A stretch of DNA of 64,000 nucleotides, taken from NCBI RefSeq assembly GCF_000428845.1, contig NZ_AUAS01000009.1:124001-188000 (forward strand), written 5' to 3'. Below are positions 29,033 to 37,972 of the stretch, one piece after another. Within the stretch, counting starts at the first letter, position 1. Every line of letters begins with the position of its first letter. The position numbers and the translations under genes are program-made. Source of the DNA: Dyadobacter alkalitolerans DSM 23607. GTDB taxonomy: Bacteria; Bacteroidota; Bacteroidia; Cytophagales; Spirosomataceae. The notes below the pieces were generated by a model. It had not been told where the DNA came from and ran no database searches. It was given only the letters and a program-made list of their open reading frames with translations.

Positions 29033-29548
29033 ATGACGTTGGTTTTGAGGAGATTAATTGTATTTTTTGCATTGTTTATTACCGCAAATGTCTATGCGCA
29101 AAAAAACGAAATTAAAGTAGGTAAAAAAGCGCCAGAAATCGCGCTTCCATCTTTAACCGGAGACACCATTTCACTCTCGGGACAAAAGGGAAAAGTTGTC
29201 CTGGTCGACTTCTGGGCAAGCTGGTGCGCGCCCTGCGTCGAAGAGCAACCCGAACTCCGCAAGCTCTACAACCGATTCAACAAGTCAGGCAATAACGCCA
29301 AAAACTTCGAAATCTTCGGGGTCTCCCTTGACAGCAAGAAACCCGCCTGGGAAAAAACCGTCCGAAAATACAAAATCACCTGGATCCAGGTGAGTGACCT
29401 AAAATTCTGGACTTCGCCTGTGGCGAAAACCTATGAAATTGAGGCGCTGCCTTTTAATGTGTTATTGGACAAAGCAGGAACGATCGTAGGGGTGAATCTG
29501 CATGGTAAGGAGTTAGAGAATGCCATTGAGGCGGAACTAGCGAAGTGA
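29033..29548 (+). CDS. TlpA-type periplasmic thiol:disulfide oxidoreductase
   Basis: A 171-residue thioredoxin-fold protein exported to the periplasm (N-terminal RRLIVFFALFITANVYAQ). The redox site is Cys65-Cys68 in VDFWASWCAPCVEEQP, with the usual cis-Pro in IEALPFNVLLDKAG. FEIFGVSLDSKKPAWEKTV is the insertion found in TlpA/ResA proteins. It reduces disulfides for cytochrome maturation or similar tasks, or may pair with the rhodanese-like neighbour 11 bases upstream. Confidence 0.9.
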   Translation: MTLVLRRLIVFFALFITANVYAQKNEIKVGKKAPEIALPSLTGDTISLSGQKGKVVLVDFWASWCAPCVEEQPELRKLYNRFNKSGNNAKNFEIFGVSLDSKKPAWEKTVRKYKITWIQVSDLKFWTSPVAKTYEIEALPFNVLLDKAGTIVGVNLHGKELENAIEAELAK

Positions 29549-29640
29549 TCCCTAAGAAGACGACAAGGCAATAAAGCAAACGGTTTCACGATTACCTAAT
29601 GATCCGTGTGCTGTTTTGCAGCTGCGTTTCTCTTGTCATC

Positions 29641-30018
29641 TCAACTAATATCCGTCAACCGCACGATCTTATTTTCCGAAAATTCAAAGATGGACTTGCC
29701 GGTCATGTCGAGTTCGTCGCCTTTTTTCAGACCGTTTGGGAGGTCCATGGCCAGTACGGCGTAGTATTCGATTTCGATTTCTGACCAGTCTTCGTTGTGG
29801 ATGAACTTGTTGATGGTCTGCTGGCGGGAGGCGAAAAGATCGGTGGCTTGGACGGCCTGGTTCCGGAATTCTTCGATGCCGTTCAGCTCCATGGTCACTT
29901 CATCGTTGACCATATTTTCAAAAACAATGTTTTCGTCGAAGTCGGCGACCATTCCGTCTACATCGAAGTTGTTGTAGGCAGTTACGTAATTCGTAATTAT
30001 TATTTCCCGGTCTTTCAT
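29641..30018 (-). CDS. NTF2/SnoaL-like small protein
   Basis: A 125-residue single-domain protein of the NTF2-like cone fold: MKDREIIITNYVTAYNNFDVDGMVADFDENIVFEN at the start and LDMTGKSIFEFSENKIVRLTDIS at the end. Members include ketosteroid isomerase-like and ester-cyclase-like enzymes as well as non-enzymatic binding proteins; no catalytic residue can be assigned. ATG 30018 is preferred to a longer frame from 30093 that has no fold resemblance and would overlap the CLC gene start. It diverges from that gene across 59 bases. Confidence 0.75.
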   Translation of the reverse strand: MKDREIIITNYVTAYNNFDVDGMVADFDENIVFENMVNDEVTMELNGIEEFRNQAVQATDLFASRQQTINKFIHNEDWSEIEIEYYAVLAMDLPNGLKKGDELDMTGKSIFEFSENKIVRLTDIS

Positions 30019-30077
30019 AGCTTTGTTTTTTCTGCGTGGCGTTATTGCTGCGCTAAATATAAAATAATTAGGCCTTA

Positions 30078-31373
30078 ATGAGCGGGAACGCAAAGCTTTT
30101 CAAAAATTTTCCCACCCTTTTTGTTTCAATTAAATGGGTCTTGCTGGCTTGTCTGATCGGCGTTTTTGCCGGCTCGGCTTCGGCTTTGTTTCTGGTTTCG
30201 CTGGATTGGGCCACGCAATTTCGGGAAGGCCACCACTGGATCATTGCATTGCTTCCGGTTGCGGGTTTCGTGATCGGATGTATGTATCATTATCTGGGTA
30301 AAGAGGTGGAGGCAGGAAATAATCTGCTGCTAGAAAACATTCACCAGCCTGCAACGATTATCCCGTTGAAAATGGCTCCCTTCGTGCTGATTGGCACGGT
30401 TGCGACGCATTTGTTTGGCGGCTCGGCGGGTAGGGAAGGCACGGCTCTGCAAATGGGCGGCTCAATTGCAGACCAATTTACTCGGATTTTTAAACTAAAG
30501 TCCAGCGATCGGAAGCTGGTTATCATTGCGGGCATTGCCGCAGGTTTCGGGTCAGTTTTCGGGACACCGCTTGCAGGAGCCATTTTTGGGATTGAGGTTT
30601 TGGTCATTGGCAGGTTGCGTTACGATGCGTTGGTTCCCGCATTGATCGCCTCTGTCGTTGCAGACATGACGACGCGGGCCTGGCAGGTGGGGCATACGCA
30701 CTATCAAATTCCTTTTGTTCCGGAAATTTCCCTGGTTCATGTGCTTTATGCAGCGCTGGCGGGCTGTATTTTTGGCATTTGCTCCGTTGCCTTTTCTTCA
30801 CTAACACATTATATCGGATCTATTTTCAAATCGAAAGTGCATTTCGCACCACTGCGGCCACTGATCGGTGGCTCACTTGTGGCGCTGGCTGTTTTTGGAA
30901 TGGACACCACGCGTTACATTGGATTGGGGATTCCAGTGATATTGCAGTCGTTTTCGGAGCAGTTGCCCGCTTATGATTTTGCGTTGAAAATCTTGTTTAC
31001 GGCGGTGACACTAGGCGCTGCATTCAAAGGCGGAGAGGTGACGCCGCTGTTCTTTATCGGGGCGACATTGGGAAGCTTTCTTTCCAGTTTTATTCCTTTA
31101 CCAACTGCATTACTCGCCGGAATGGGCTTCGTGGCGGTCTTTGCAGGTGCAGCCAACACGCCACTTGCCTGCACCATCATGGCGATTGAGCTGTTTGGCA
31201 GTTCGTGCGGGATTTACGTTGCGCTCGCCTGTATTACCGCGTATTTTTTCTCCGGACATCGCGGCATTTACACTGCACAACGCATTGGCCGCTCGAAACC
31301 GCTACGCTATGAACGGCTTTCTAGACAAAGCTTTTCGGACCTGCGCGCCGAGATTAAAAAGCGCCTTCAATAG
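30078..31373 (+). CDS. CLC-family ion transporter (possible fluoride-type branch)
   Basis: A 431-residue CLC membrane protein with about ten or more helices. The gating-Glu loop reads GGSAGREGTALQMGG, where the usual GREGP has Thr in place of Pro. The usual N-terminal GSGIP selectivity motif is replaced by EAGNNLLLENIH. Departures of this kind are known in the CLC-F branch of fluoride/proton antiporters, so fluoride export is a reasonable inference. FGSVFGTPLAGAIFGIEVL and GGEVTPLFFIGATLGS are typical CLC helices. No fluoride riboswitch was recognised in the short upstream gap. Confidence 0.85.
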   Translation: MSGNAKLFKNFPTLFVSIKWVLLACLIGVFAGSASALFLVSLDWATQFREGHHWIIALLPVAGFVIGCMYHYLGKEVEAGNNLLLENIHQPATIIPLKMAPFVLIGTVATHLFGGSAGREGTALQMGGSIADQFTRIFKLKSSDRKLVIIAGIAAGFGSVFGTPLAGAIFGIEVLVIGRLRYDALVPALIASVVADMTTRAWQVGHTHYQIPFVPEISLVHVLYAALAGCIFGICSVAFSSLTHYIGSIFKSKVHFAPLRPLIGGSLVALAVFGMDTTRYIGLGIPVILQSFSEQLPAYDFALKILFTAVTLGAAFKGGEVTPLFFIGATLGSFLSSFIPLPTALLAGMGFVAVFAGAANTPLACTIMAIELFGSSCGIYVALACITAYFFSGHRGIYTAQRIGRSKPLRYERLSRQSFSDLRAEIKKRLQ

Positions 31374-31409
31374 GATACGAATATAGGGTCTTGATATCGC
31401 GTGTTCTTA

Positions 31410-32885
31410 TCAGACCGCTTGATCAGGTAATGCAATTTTATTCATTTCAGTAACAATCATTTCGCTCTTACTGGCGTCGCAGGTGGCACAGCAGTAGGTT
31501 TCGGGGAGTTCTTCGAAGGGGGTGCCTGGGGCGATATTTTGGGTTGCGTCCCCGTATTCCGGGTCGTAAACAGTCAGGCAGTCGGGGCATTGGTAGATGA
31601 GCTCGACGATTTTGAGGGTCATTTTTGCCTCATCTGCTTCGGGTGTGGTTACTTTGAAGTTCTCTCGTGAACGCTGGTTATTGAAACGACGGCAGAGTTT
31701 TTCGAGTTGGGCGGCTAGGTGAATTTTGTATAAACCTTTTTCAAAAAGCAGCTGTGTCCGGCTGTTGGGGTTGAAGTTTTCGGTGTAATAAATGTCGTAC
31801 ACATGAAACATCGCCAACTGCCCGATCTGTAACAAAGGCCGTTTTTTGATCAAAACACTTCCAAAAACTTCCGATTTCGCCTTGGTCTGAATGCCAAAAC
31901 AAAGCCCGAAAGTCCGCATATCGTGCTTGTCGAAATAATGGATCAGGTCATTTTTCAGGCTTGCGCCATCTTCATTATGGTCTTCGGTTTGCCAAGCCAG
32001 TTCATTGGCTGCGTGACGGACATTAATATTGTGTTTTCCCAAAATGTTGCTCCAATCGCTCCGATACTGGTCTTCGATTCCTTTGATAACCAGTGACTTC
32101 CAGGGTGTAATGCAGATTTCGCCAATGCGGGTTTTAAGACACAATGCACAGGCATCCAGCAAGAATTCGATCGGGAACTGTTCATCCCGGCGATACAAAC
32201 CCAGCCAGGTGCGCGATTCGTAACGGTTAAAACCTTCATAGTAGGGAAGCGTGAATGAAGGCAATTCGAGATCCTGGGACGCGGGTTGCGACACATAACG
32301 GATCTTTTTCTGCACAGATTCATACAAGCTTTCCTCCCCGCAGCAATCGCCCGAAAGCATGCAATCTTCAATCACTTTCGCCAGCCTGCCGATTTCGTTG
32401 GTGTAAACCAGCTCGTTCCATTTGTAAACCGTATTCGTCTGTTTGTTACGTACATACAGATACCAAAAATGTGGCTCGGGAGAGGAAATAAAGTTGAGGT
32501 TACCCGTAAAAAACGGCGTGAAACTCTGGTTGGAATCCGAAATATTTATCTTCAATGCAGGATCGTAATCGAATGTGTCCAGCACAGAATGATACTCGTT
32601 CGCATTGAGCCACTGGCCTGTCCGGAAAACCTCTTCGCCGCAATAGGAGCTTACAAGGTTGGGTTGCCGGTCGGTGTTCATTTCGTAGAAAATGCCACTC
32701 TTTTTCAGGTCTTTTTCCAAAAAACGCATGTCCTCATAAAACACCGACATCAGCAACTGTTGCCGGGAACCGAAGCGCACTTTGCGCACATTCGCATTCC
32801 ATGCTGCCGTCAGGATATCTTTGAGATAACCCGGCGACGCAATCCCGCCCGGCAAGTTGATTTTTACATTATAATAGTCTCTCAT
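31410..32885 (-). CDS. siroheme-reductase-like protein with C-terminal rubredoxin domain
   Basis: A 491-residue cytoplasmic protein. The N-terminal half resembles the ferredoxin-like half-domains of nitrite/sulfite reductases (YYNVKINLPGGIASPGYLKDIL, later GEICITPWKSLVIKGI), but I do not see the pair of Cys motifs that bind the siroheme/4Fe-4S centre. The C-terminus is a rubredoxin: CPDC near 440 and CATC near 475, with YQCPDCLTVYDPEYGD. It probably carries electrons for nitrate or nitrite reduction. ATG 32885 lies 5 bases after the nitrate reductase stop, so it is cotranscribed. Its partner is presumably the fused nitrate reductase. Confidence 0.8.
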   Translation of the reverse strand: MRDYYNVKINLPGGIASPGYLKDILTAAWNANVRKVRFGSRQQLLMSVFYEDMRFLEKDLKKSGIFYEMNTDRQPNLVSSYCGEEVFRTGQWLNANEYHSVLDTFDYDPALKINISDSNQSFTPFFTGNLNFISSPEPHFWYLYVRNKQTNTVYKWNELVYTNEIGRLAKVIEDCMLSGDCCGEESLYESVQKKIRYVSQPASQDLELPSFTLPYYEGFNRYESRTWLGLYRRDEQFPIEFLLDACALCLKTRIGEICITPWKSLVIKGIEDQYRSDWSNILGKHNINVRHAANELAWQTEDHNEDGASLKNDLIHYFDKHDMRTFGLCFGIQTKAKSEVFGSVLIKKRPLLQIGQLAMFHVYDIYYTENFNPNSRTQLLFEKGLYKIHLAAQLEKLCRRFNNQRSRENFKVTTPEADEAKMTLKIVELIYQCPDCLTVYDPEYGDATQNIAPGTPFEELPETYCCATCDASKSEMIVTEMNKIALPDQAV

Positions 32886-32890
32886 AAAGC

Positions 32891-35800
32891 TTAAACCAAT
32901 GTTGCTTCCGCTGCTTTTTCCAAAATACTCCTTACTTCCGGCCGGCATGAGCCGCAGCCCGTTCCAGCGCCCGTGCGCTGGCATAGTGACTGAAAATCAG
33001 TGCATCCGCCCGCAATCGCGCGTTCCAGATTTCCCTGGCCCACATTGTTGCAGGAGCACACCAGCTTTCCTTCCAAAGGCTCCACTTTCTGGCTCGCCCG
33101 CAATAGTTGCAGACGCTTATCCGAAAGTTCTATCGAATTGGATATAAGATCCCTGTATTCCAAAAACTCATTTTTATCCCCAATCAAAATGGCTCCTACC
33201 AGCTTGTCCCGGTGGACGATGCATTTCTTATAATAGCGCTTTGATTTGTCTATAAAAACGATCTGTTCGTAAGCCGGATCGTTGTTCGGGACGTCGGTAA
33301 GGCCTATACTGCAAAGCTGTAGCCCTTCCATTTTCAGGATGTTCATGGATGTGCTGCCTTTGTATGGCTGCGAAATGTCGCCCGCCATGTATTTGGCAAT
33401 GACCTCGGCCTGCTGCTCGGCCGCCAGCGTAATGCCCCACATTTGCCCGTTCCATTCGGCGATTTCGCCCGCCGCGTAAATGTCCGGATCGGAAGTTTGC
33501 AGATAATCATTCACCACCACGCCGCGCTTGCAATCCAGTCCGGCCTGTTGCGCAAGTGCGATCACCGGCACCGTTCCGATCGCCAGAACGACCACATCGC
33601 AAGCAATTTTGCGGCCCGATTTCAGGCGGATGCCATCCACTTTTTCCTGCCCGCTGAATGTGGCAACCTCGTCATTGAAGTAAATGTCAATGCCGCGCTC
33701 GGCTAATTCCTGATACAGCAATTCGCTCGCCAGCGGATCGAGCTGGCGTTCCATAAAACGACCGCTGCGCTGGATCACGCTCACTTTTACATTCATTTCC
33801 CGAAAAGACGCAGCAAGTTCAAGGCCCAGAATCCCACCTCCGACGATCACCGCGTGCGGCTCAGGTTGTTTTAAAAATGGCAGCAATGAATCTGCATCCA
33901 GACGCGAACGCATATTGAAAATGCCCGGCAGGTCGGGGACGCCTTTGGGCATAAAAGCCTTGCTGCCCATGCCCAGGATCAGCTTGTCGTAAGTGTGTTC
34001 GTGGCCGTTGGAATCGACCACGGTTTTGTTGTTCCGGTCAATGTGAACGATGGAAGTGCCTTTGTGGACGATAATGTTGTTTTCCTCAAACTGATCCTCG
34101 CGCAATTTCACTAACTGTTCCCAATGCTGCACACCGCTTATGTAATCGGGCAGCATCACGCGGTTGTAGAATGGATAAATTTCTTTGGAAAAAACGTGGA
34201 TCTCATCTTCCTGATTTAAGGCACGATAGGAGTTAATAAAACCTAGTCCTGCCGAGCCAGCGCCAATTATAATAATCTTTTCAAAAGCTTTTTTATACAA
34301 AGAAACCTGCACGGCAGAAAACTTGAAATCCGGTTCTTTGGATTTTGGATCGACCAGATTGTTGGTCAGGTTATTCGCGCGAGCCAGGTTGCTGCCCAGG
34401 ATTTTGCCCCAATGCATTGGCAAAAAACAAAGTCCCGGCCGCACGTCTTCAGTAATGTTCACTTTCACCCGAACTTCGCCTCGGCGGCTTTGAATTACCG
34501 CTAATTGACCTTCTTTAATGTTTCGGTTTTTTGCGTCTTCGGGATGGAGTTGCAGGAAGGGTTGGGGGGTGTGTTGATTTAGTTTTGCTACGCGGCCGGT
34601 TTTGGTCATAGTATGCCATTGGTCGCGTATTCTGCCGTTGGTTAAAACCAACGGGTAATTGGGCGTGGTGGGTTCGCTGGTGTTTTCGTCGGGGACGGCG
34701 TGGATTTGGGCTTTTTTGTTTTTGGTGTGGAATTGGTGGTCGGTGAAGAGTCTTTTGGTGCCGATTGTTGGTGTGTTAGTGTTGTTGTTTTGGGATTTTG
34801 TTTGTGGCCATTGAATGCTTCTGTTGGTTTTGATAAGCTGGTAGTTTACGCCGGTCACGTCAATGTTCGTTCCTGCGGTGCAGGCTGTGTATTCGTCGTA
34901 GACTTCCGAAGTGTTTTTGTAATTAAATGCATCGCCGAAGCCCATTTTGGCGGCAAAACGCCAGATGATTTCTGCATCCGGCAAGGCTTCGCCGGGTGCG
35001 TCGATGGCTTTGGGTAAATGCGTGATGCGCCTTTCTGCATTCGTCATCGTGCCCTCTTTTTCCAACCAGGCAGCGGCGGGAAGCACCACATCCGCAAATT
35101 TCACCGTATCCGCGCGATTCGAGACATCCTGCACCACCACAAACCGCGACTTGTTCAGCGCGGCTTCGGCAGCATTCATATCCGGCATGCTTACCAGCGG
35201 GTTCGTGTTAATGATCCAGATGGCCTTCAATTTATCGTCCGCCAGCGCCTCGAACATTTCTGTGGCGGTCAGGCCGGGCTTGTTCGCGATTTTTACCGGC
35301 GAATTCCAGAATTGCTCCATCTCGGCACGATGTTCGGCGTTCAAAATTTCGCGGTGTCCCGGAAGAATGTTGGCCAGTCCGCCCGTTTCGCGTCCGCCCA
35401 TCGCGTTAGGTTGACCGGTAAGTGAAAAAGGACCATTTCCGGGTTTGCCAATTCTGCCAGTGATCAGATGCAGGTTAATGAGCGACAGATTTTTATTTAC
35501 CCCAATCACCGACTGGTTCAGCCCCATTGTCCAGAACGACAAAAATCCTTTCGACCGGCCAATCCATCCCGCAGCTGTGTAAATGTCATCTGCATTAATT
35601 CCGCAAAGTTCAGCGGCTTCGGCGACGGTGCGCTTCATGACCTTTTCCCGGAAGTCTGAAAACCCGTCCGTATGTTCGTTTATGAAGGCCTCGTCAATGT
35701 AATTTTGCTCGATGAATATCCTTCCAATAGCATTGTTAAGTACAATGTCGGTTCCCGGCGCGATCTGCAAGTGCAGGTCTGAGGAGCGGGAAGTGTCGGT

Positions 35801-36412
35801 TTTGCGGGGATCGACGCAGATGATTTTTACATCAGGATTGGCCGCCTTATGCGCCTCTACGCGGCGCCAGATAATGGGATGGCACCAGGCTGGATTGGCG
35901 CCGGTCACAAAGATGACATCGGCCGCCTCGATGTCGTCATAGCAAACCGGCACGCTGTCCTCGCCCAGTGCCAGCTTGTAACCCACCACGGCTGAGCTCA
36001 TGCAAAGCCGTGAGTTGGTGTCAATGTTATTCGAGCCTATGAAGCCCTTAATCAGCTTGTTGACCAGGTAATATTCTTCCGTAAGACATTGCCCGGACAC
36101 ATAAAACGCCACCGAATCCGGTCCGAATTTTTTAATTAACGTCTTGAAAACCGCCGCAGTCCGCTCTAAAGCATCGTCCCAGCTCACACGCTGCATCGGC
36201 ATCGAGCGGTTAAGCCGCATTTGTGGATACAGCAGCCGGTCCGACTGGTCCATCACCGTGTAATGCAGGTTCATGCCCTTAGAACACAGCATGCCCTTGT
36301 TCGACGGATGCTCCTTATCGCCCTCCAAGCTCAGTTGCCCGTTCCCCTCTTTCGTAACCACAACCCCGCAGCCCACGCCGCAGTAACAGCAAGTTGATTT
36401 GAATGTTTTCAT
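32891..36412 (-). CDS. assimilatory nitrate reductase fused to NAD(P)H oxidoreductase and BFD Fe-S module
   Basis: A 1173-residue fusion. Residues 1 to about 700 are a molybdopterin nitrate reductase of the NasA type: the 4Fe-4S motif CCYCGVGCGV with a distal Cys in GMLCSKGMNLH, SRLCMSSAVVGYK, and a C-terminal pterin-binding domain (LVLTNGRIRDQWHTMTKTGR). A charged, low-complexity linker of about 50 residues precedes it. From about 710 a NirB-type FAD/NAD(P)H oxidoreductase follows (IIIGAGSAGLGF, then VIVGGGILGLELAASF). The end is a BFD 2Fe-2S domain (LVCSCNNVGQGNLERAI, TGAGTGCGSCRPEV). The electron chain from NAD(P)H to molybdenum is thus in one chain, whereas many bacteria use separate NasC and NasA. 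Confidence 0.93.
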   Translation of the reverse strand: MKTFKSTCCYCGVGCGVVVTKEGNGQLSLEGDKEHPSNKGMLCSKGMNLHYTVMDQSDRLLYPQMRLNRSMPMQRVSWDDALERTAAVFKTLIKKFGPDSVAFYVSGQCLTEEYYLVNKLIKGFIGSNNIDTNSRLCMSSAVVGYKLALGEDSVPVCYDDIEAADVIFVTGANPAWCHPIIWRRVEAHKAANPDVKIICVDPRKTDTSRSSDLHLQIAPGTDIVLNNAIGRIFIEQNYIDEAFINEHTDGFSDFREKVMKRTVAEAAELCGINADDIYTAAGWIGRSKGFLSFWTMGLNQSVIGVNKNLSLINLHLITGRIGKPGNGPFSLTGQPNAMGGRETGGLANILPGHREILNAEHRAEMEQFWNSPVKIANKPGLTATEMFEALADDKLKAIWIINTNPLVSMPDMNAAEAALNKSRFVVVQDVSNRADTVKFADVVLPAAAWLEKEGTMTNAERRITHLPKAIDAPGEALPDAEIIWRFAAKMGFGDAFNYKNTSEVYDEYTACTAGTNIDVTGVNYQLIKTNRSIQWPQTKSQNNNTNTPTIGTKRLFTDHQFHTKNKKAQIHAVPDENTSEPTTPNYPLVLTNGRIRDQWHTMTKTGRVAKLNQHTPQPFLQLHPEDAKNRNIKEGQLAVIQSRRGEVRVKVNITEDVRPGLCFLPMHWGKILGSNLARANNLTNNLVDPKSKEPDFKFSAVQVSLYKKAFEKIIIIGAGSAGLGFINSYRALNQEDEIHVFSKEIYPFYNRVMLPDYISGVQHWEQLVKLREDQFEENNIIVHKGTSIVHIDRNNKTVVDSNGHEHTYDKLILGMGSKAFMPKGVPDLPGIFNMRSRLDADSLLPFLKQPEPHAVIVGGGILGLELAASFREMNVKVSVIQRSGRFMERQLDPLASELLYQELAERGIDIYFNDEVATFSGQEKVDGIRLKSGRKIACDVVVLAIGTVPVIALAQQAGLDCKRGVVVNDYLQTSDPDIYAAGEIAEWNGQMWGITLAAEQQAEVIAKYMAGDISQPYKGSTSMNILKMEGLQLCSIGLTDVPNNDPAYEQIVFIDKSKRYYKKCIVHRDKLVGAILIGDKNEFLEYRDLISNSIELSDKRLQLLRASQKVEPLEGKLVCSCNNVGQGNLERAIAGGCTDFQSLCQRTGAGTGCGSCRPEVRSILEKAAEATLV

Positions 36413-36518
36413 AGGTCGAAGACAAATAGTCGAATAAACAGTGATTGAGAATACCCAAGAGCGAAATTCTGTTTTGATATCTTAATACACAGTGGCTGGG
36501 ATTTTAGCGTCTCGCAAT

Positions 36519-36604
36519 TTGGCCCCCAACCCCCTGAAGGGGGCTTTCTGTAATGATGCCGCGCACAAGAAATATGCAAAGTCCCTTTAGGGATTTAGGG
36601 CTTT
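36519..36604. repeat. single hairpin-pair element with TGAA loop
   Basis: In the 215-bp gap between the transporter and nitrate reductase genes. A hairpin CCCCC-TGAA-GGGGG spans 36530-36543 and a second, TCCC-TTTA-GGGA, spans 36582-36593. The spacing and loops recall the units of the two tandem arrays at 9.3 and 43 kb, in one copy. The rest of the gap is AT-rich and holds nothing else that I recognise. It may affect transcription between the two genes. Confidence 0.6.
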
Positions 36605-36627
36605 TGTGATTTGCCTTAAAGTTTTGC

Positions 36628-37935
36628 TTATGCCTCGACAGGTTCAAGCGCGCCCTCTGTCACAACGCTTCTCGTTTTATCAAAATTGATGAGCGCCACC
36701 ACGGCTGCAATGCAGGCGATTGCCACACCGATATACATGAAGGCTTGCGAGTAAGTGATGTCGCTGGATTTGAATAAAAATCCTGCTAAAACAGCACCCA
36801 CATTGCCGCCCGCTCCCACGATGCCACTCACCGAACCGATTGCTTTTGGATTAATAAAAGGCACAATCGCATAAGTAACGCCATTGGCCATTTTTAAAAA
36901 CATCGCGAAACATAGCATCGTAACCACCGCCGCTACAATGCTGCCGCTTTGGGCAAACAATGCGATGCCGATTCCTTCGCAGGCCAGCAAAAGCGCCAGC
37001 AGCTTTCCTTTCCCGATCATGCCGTATTTATTTCCTACTTTATCCGCCACAATCCCACCGACTGCTCTTGCAAAAATGTTCATGAAGCCGAATGTTCCAG
37101 CCAGGATCCCGGCGGTTGCCAGTGAGGTTTCGAAGTTTTCAAAAAAGTAAAGCGCAGCTACATTGTCAAAGGTGATTTCTATGCCAAAACAAGCTCCATA
37201 AGCCAGGAAAAGCGCCCAAGTTCTTGGATCTTTCATGGCCATTTTCAATGTTCCTTTGGTCTTAACGGCCTTGGGATTAGTTATCTCCAAATCTTCGAAG
37301 TTGCCGGCAGGCGTGTCTTTGGTAAAACGATAATAGACGAAAGCAAAGACGAACAGCAGCACGCCCGGGATCACCATCGCGATTCTCCAAGCCGATTCGG
37401 GCAGGTAGCCCATGCTTACAAAACCTGCGAAAACCAATGGCATCACCATGTTTGTAATGCCGCCGCCCAGGTTTCCCCAGCCGCCCGCCACCGCATTGGC
37501 CGTCCCGACGATTTTTTTATCAAACATAACCGAAGTATGATATTGCGTGATCACAAACGATGCGCCAATCACGCCGATCGCCAGCCGGAACAGCAGAAAA
37601 CCTTCATAGGAATGCACCAGGCCAACTGTCATGACCGGAATAGAGCAGATGCCCATCAATGCGGCGTACGTTTTGCGCGGTCCCCAGGTGTCGCACAACT
37701 TTCCAATGGCAATGCGGGCTACGACAGTTGCGGCCACGGATGCGATGATGATGTTACCGATCTGGCCTTTTGTTAAGCCTAAATCCGTCTTTACGACGGT
37801 CATCAGCGGCGCGAGGCCGAACCAGCCGAAAAAGCAAAGGAAAAAGGCCATCCACGTGAGGTGGAAAGTGCGCATTTGTACGCCTTTGAAACTGAAAATA
37901 TTCAACTTTTCAAGCGGCTTGTTGGTCGTTTCCAT
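36628..37935 (-). CDS. nitrate/nitrite transporter (NarK/NasA-type MFS)
   Basis: A 435-residue 12-helix MFS transporter for nitrate and/or nitrite. The two nitrate-signature stretches are visible: AGGWGNLGGGITNMVMPLVF in helix 5 and SGIVGAGGNVGAVLAGFLF in helix 11. LCDTWGPRKTYAALMGI is the loop between helices 2 and 3. It lies on the same strand as the nitrate reductase and porin genes, 37 bases from the porin. It brings nitrate across the cytoplasmic membrane for the fused reductase. Confidence 0.93.
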   Translation of the reverse strand: METTNKPLEKLNIFSFKGVQMRTFHLTWMAFFLCFFGWFGLAPLMTVVKTDLGLTKGQIGNIIIASVAATVVARIAIGKLCDTWGPRKTYAALMGICSIPVMTVGLVHSYEGFLLFRLAIGVIGASFVITQYHTSVMFDKKIVGTANAVAGGWGNLGGGITNMVMPLVFAGFVSMGYLPESAWRIAMVIPGVLLFVFAFVYYRFTKDTPAGNFEDLEITNPKAVKTKGTLKMAMKDPRTWALFLAYGACFGIEITFDNVAALYFFENFETSLATAGILAGTFGFMNIFARAVGGIVADKVGNKYGMIGKGKLLALLLACEGIGIALFAQSGSIVAAVVTMLCFAMFLKMANGVTYAIVPFINPKAIGSVSGIVGAGGNVGAVLAGFLFKSSDITYSQAFMYIGVAIACIAAVVALINFDKTRSVVTEGALEPVEA

Positions 37936-37972
37936 AGTAATAGGAGTTTGGATAGTTGTTTTTTGGAAATGC

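Noticed and set aside
30019..30077. Fluoride riboswitch before the CLC gene
   Set aside because: The gap is too short and no matching conserved pseudoknot sequence was seen.
34700..35017. 105-codon forward frame inside the nitrate reductase
   Set aside because: Antisense of the low-complexity linker; rich in Val/Gly with no fold.
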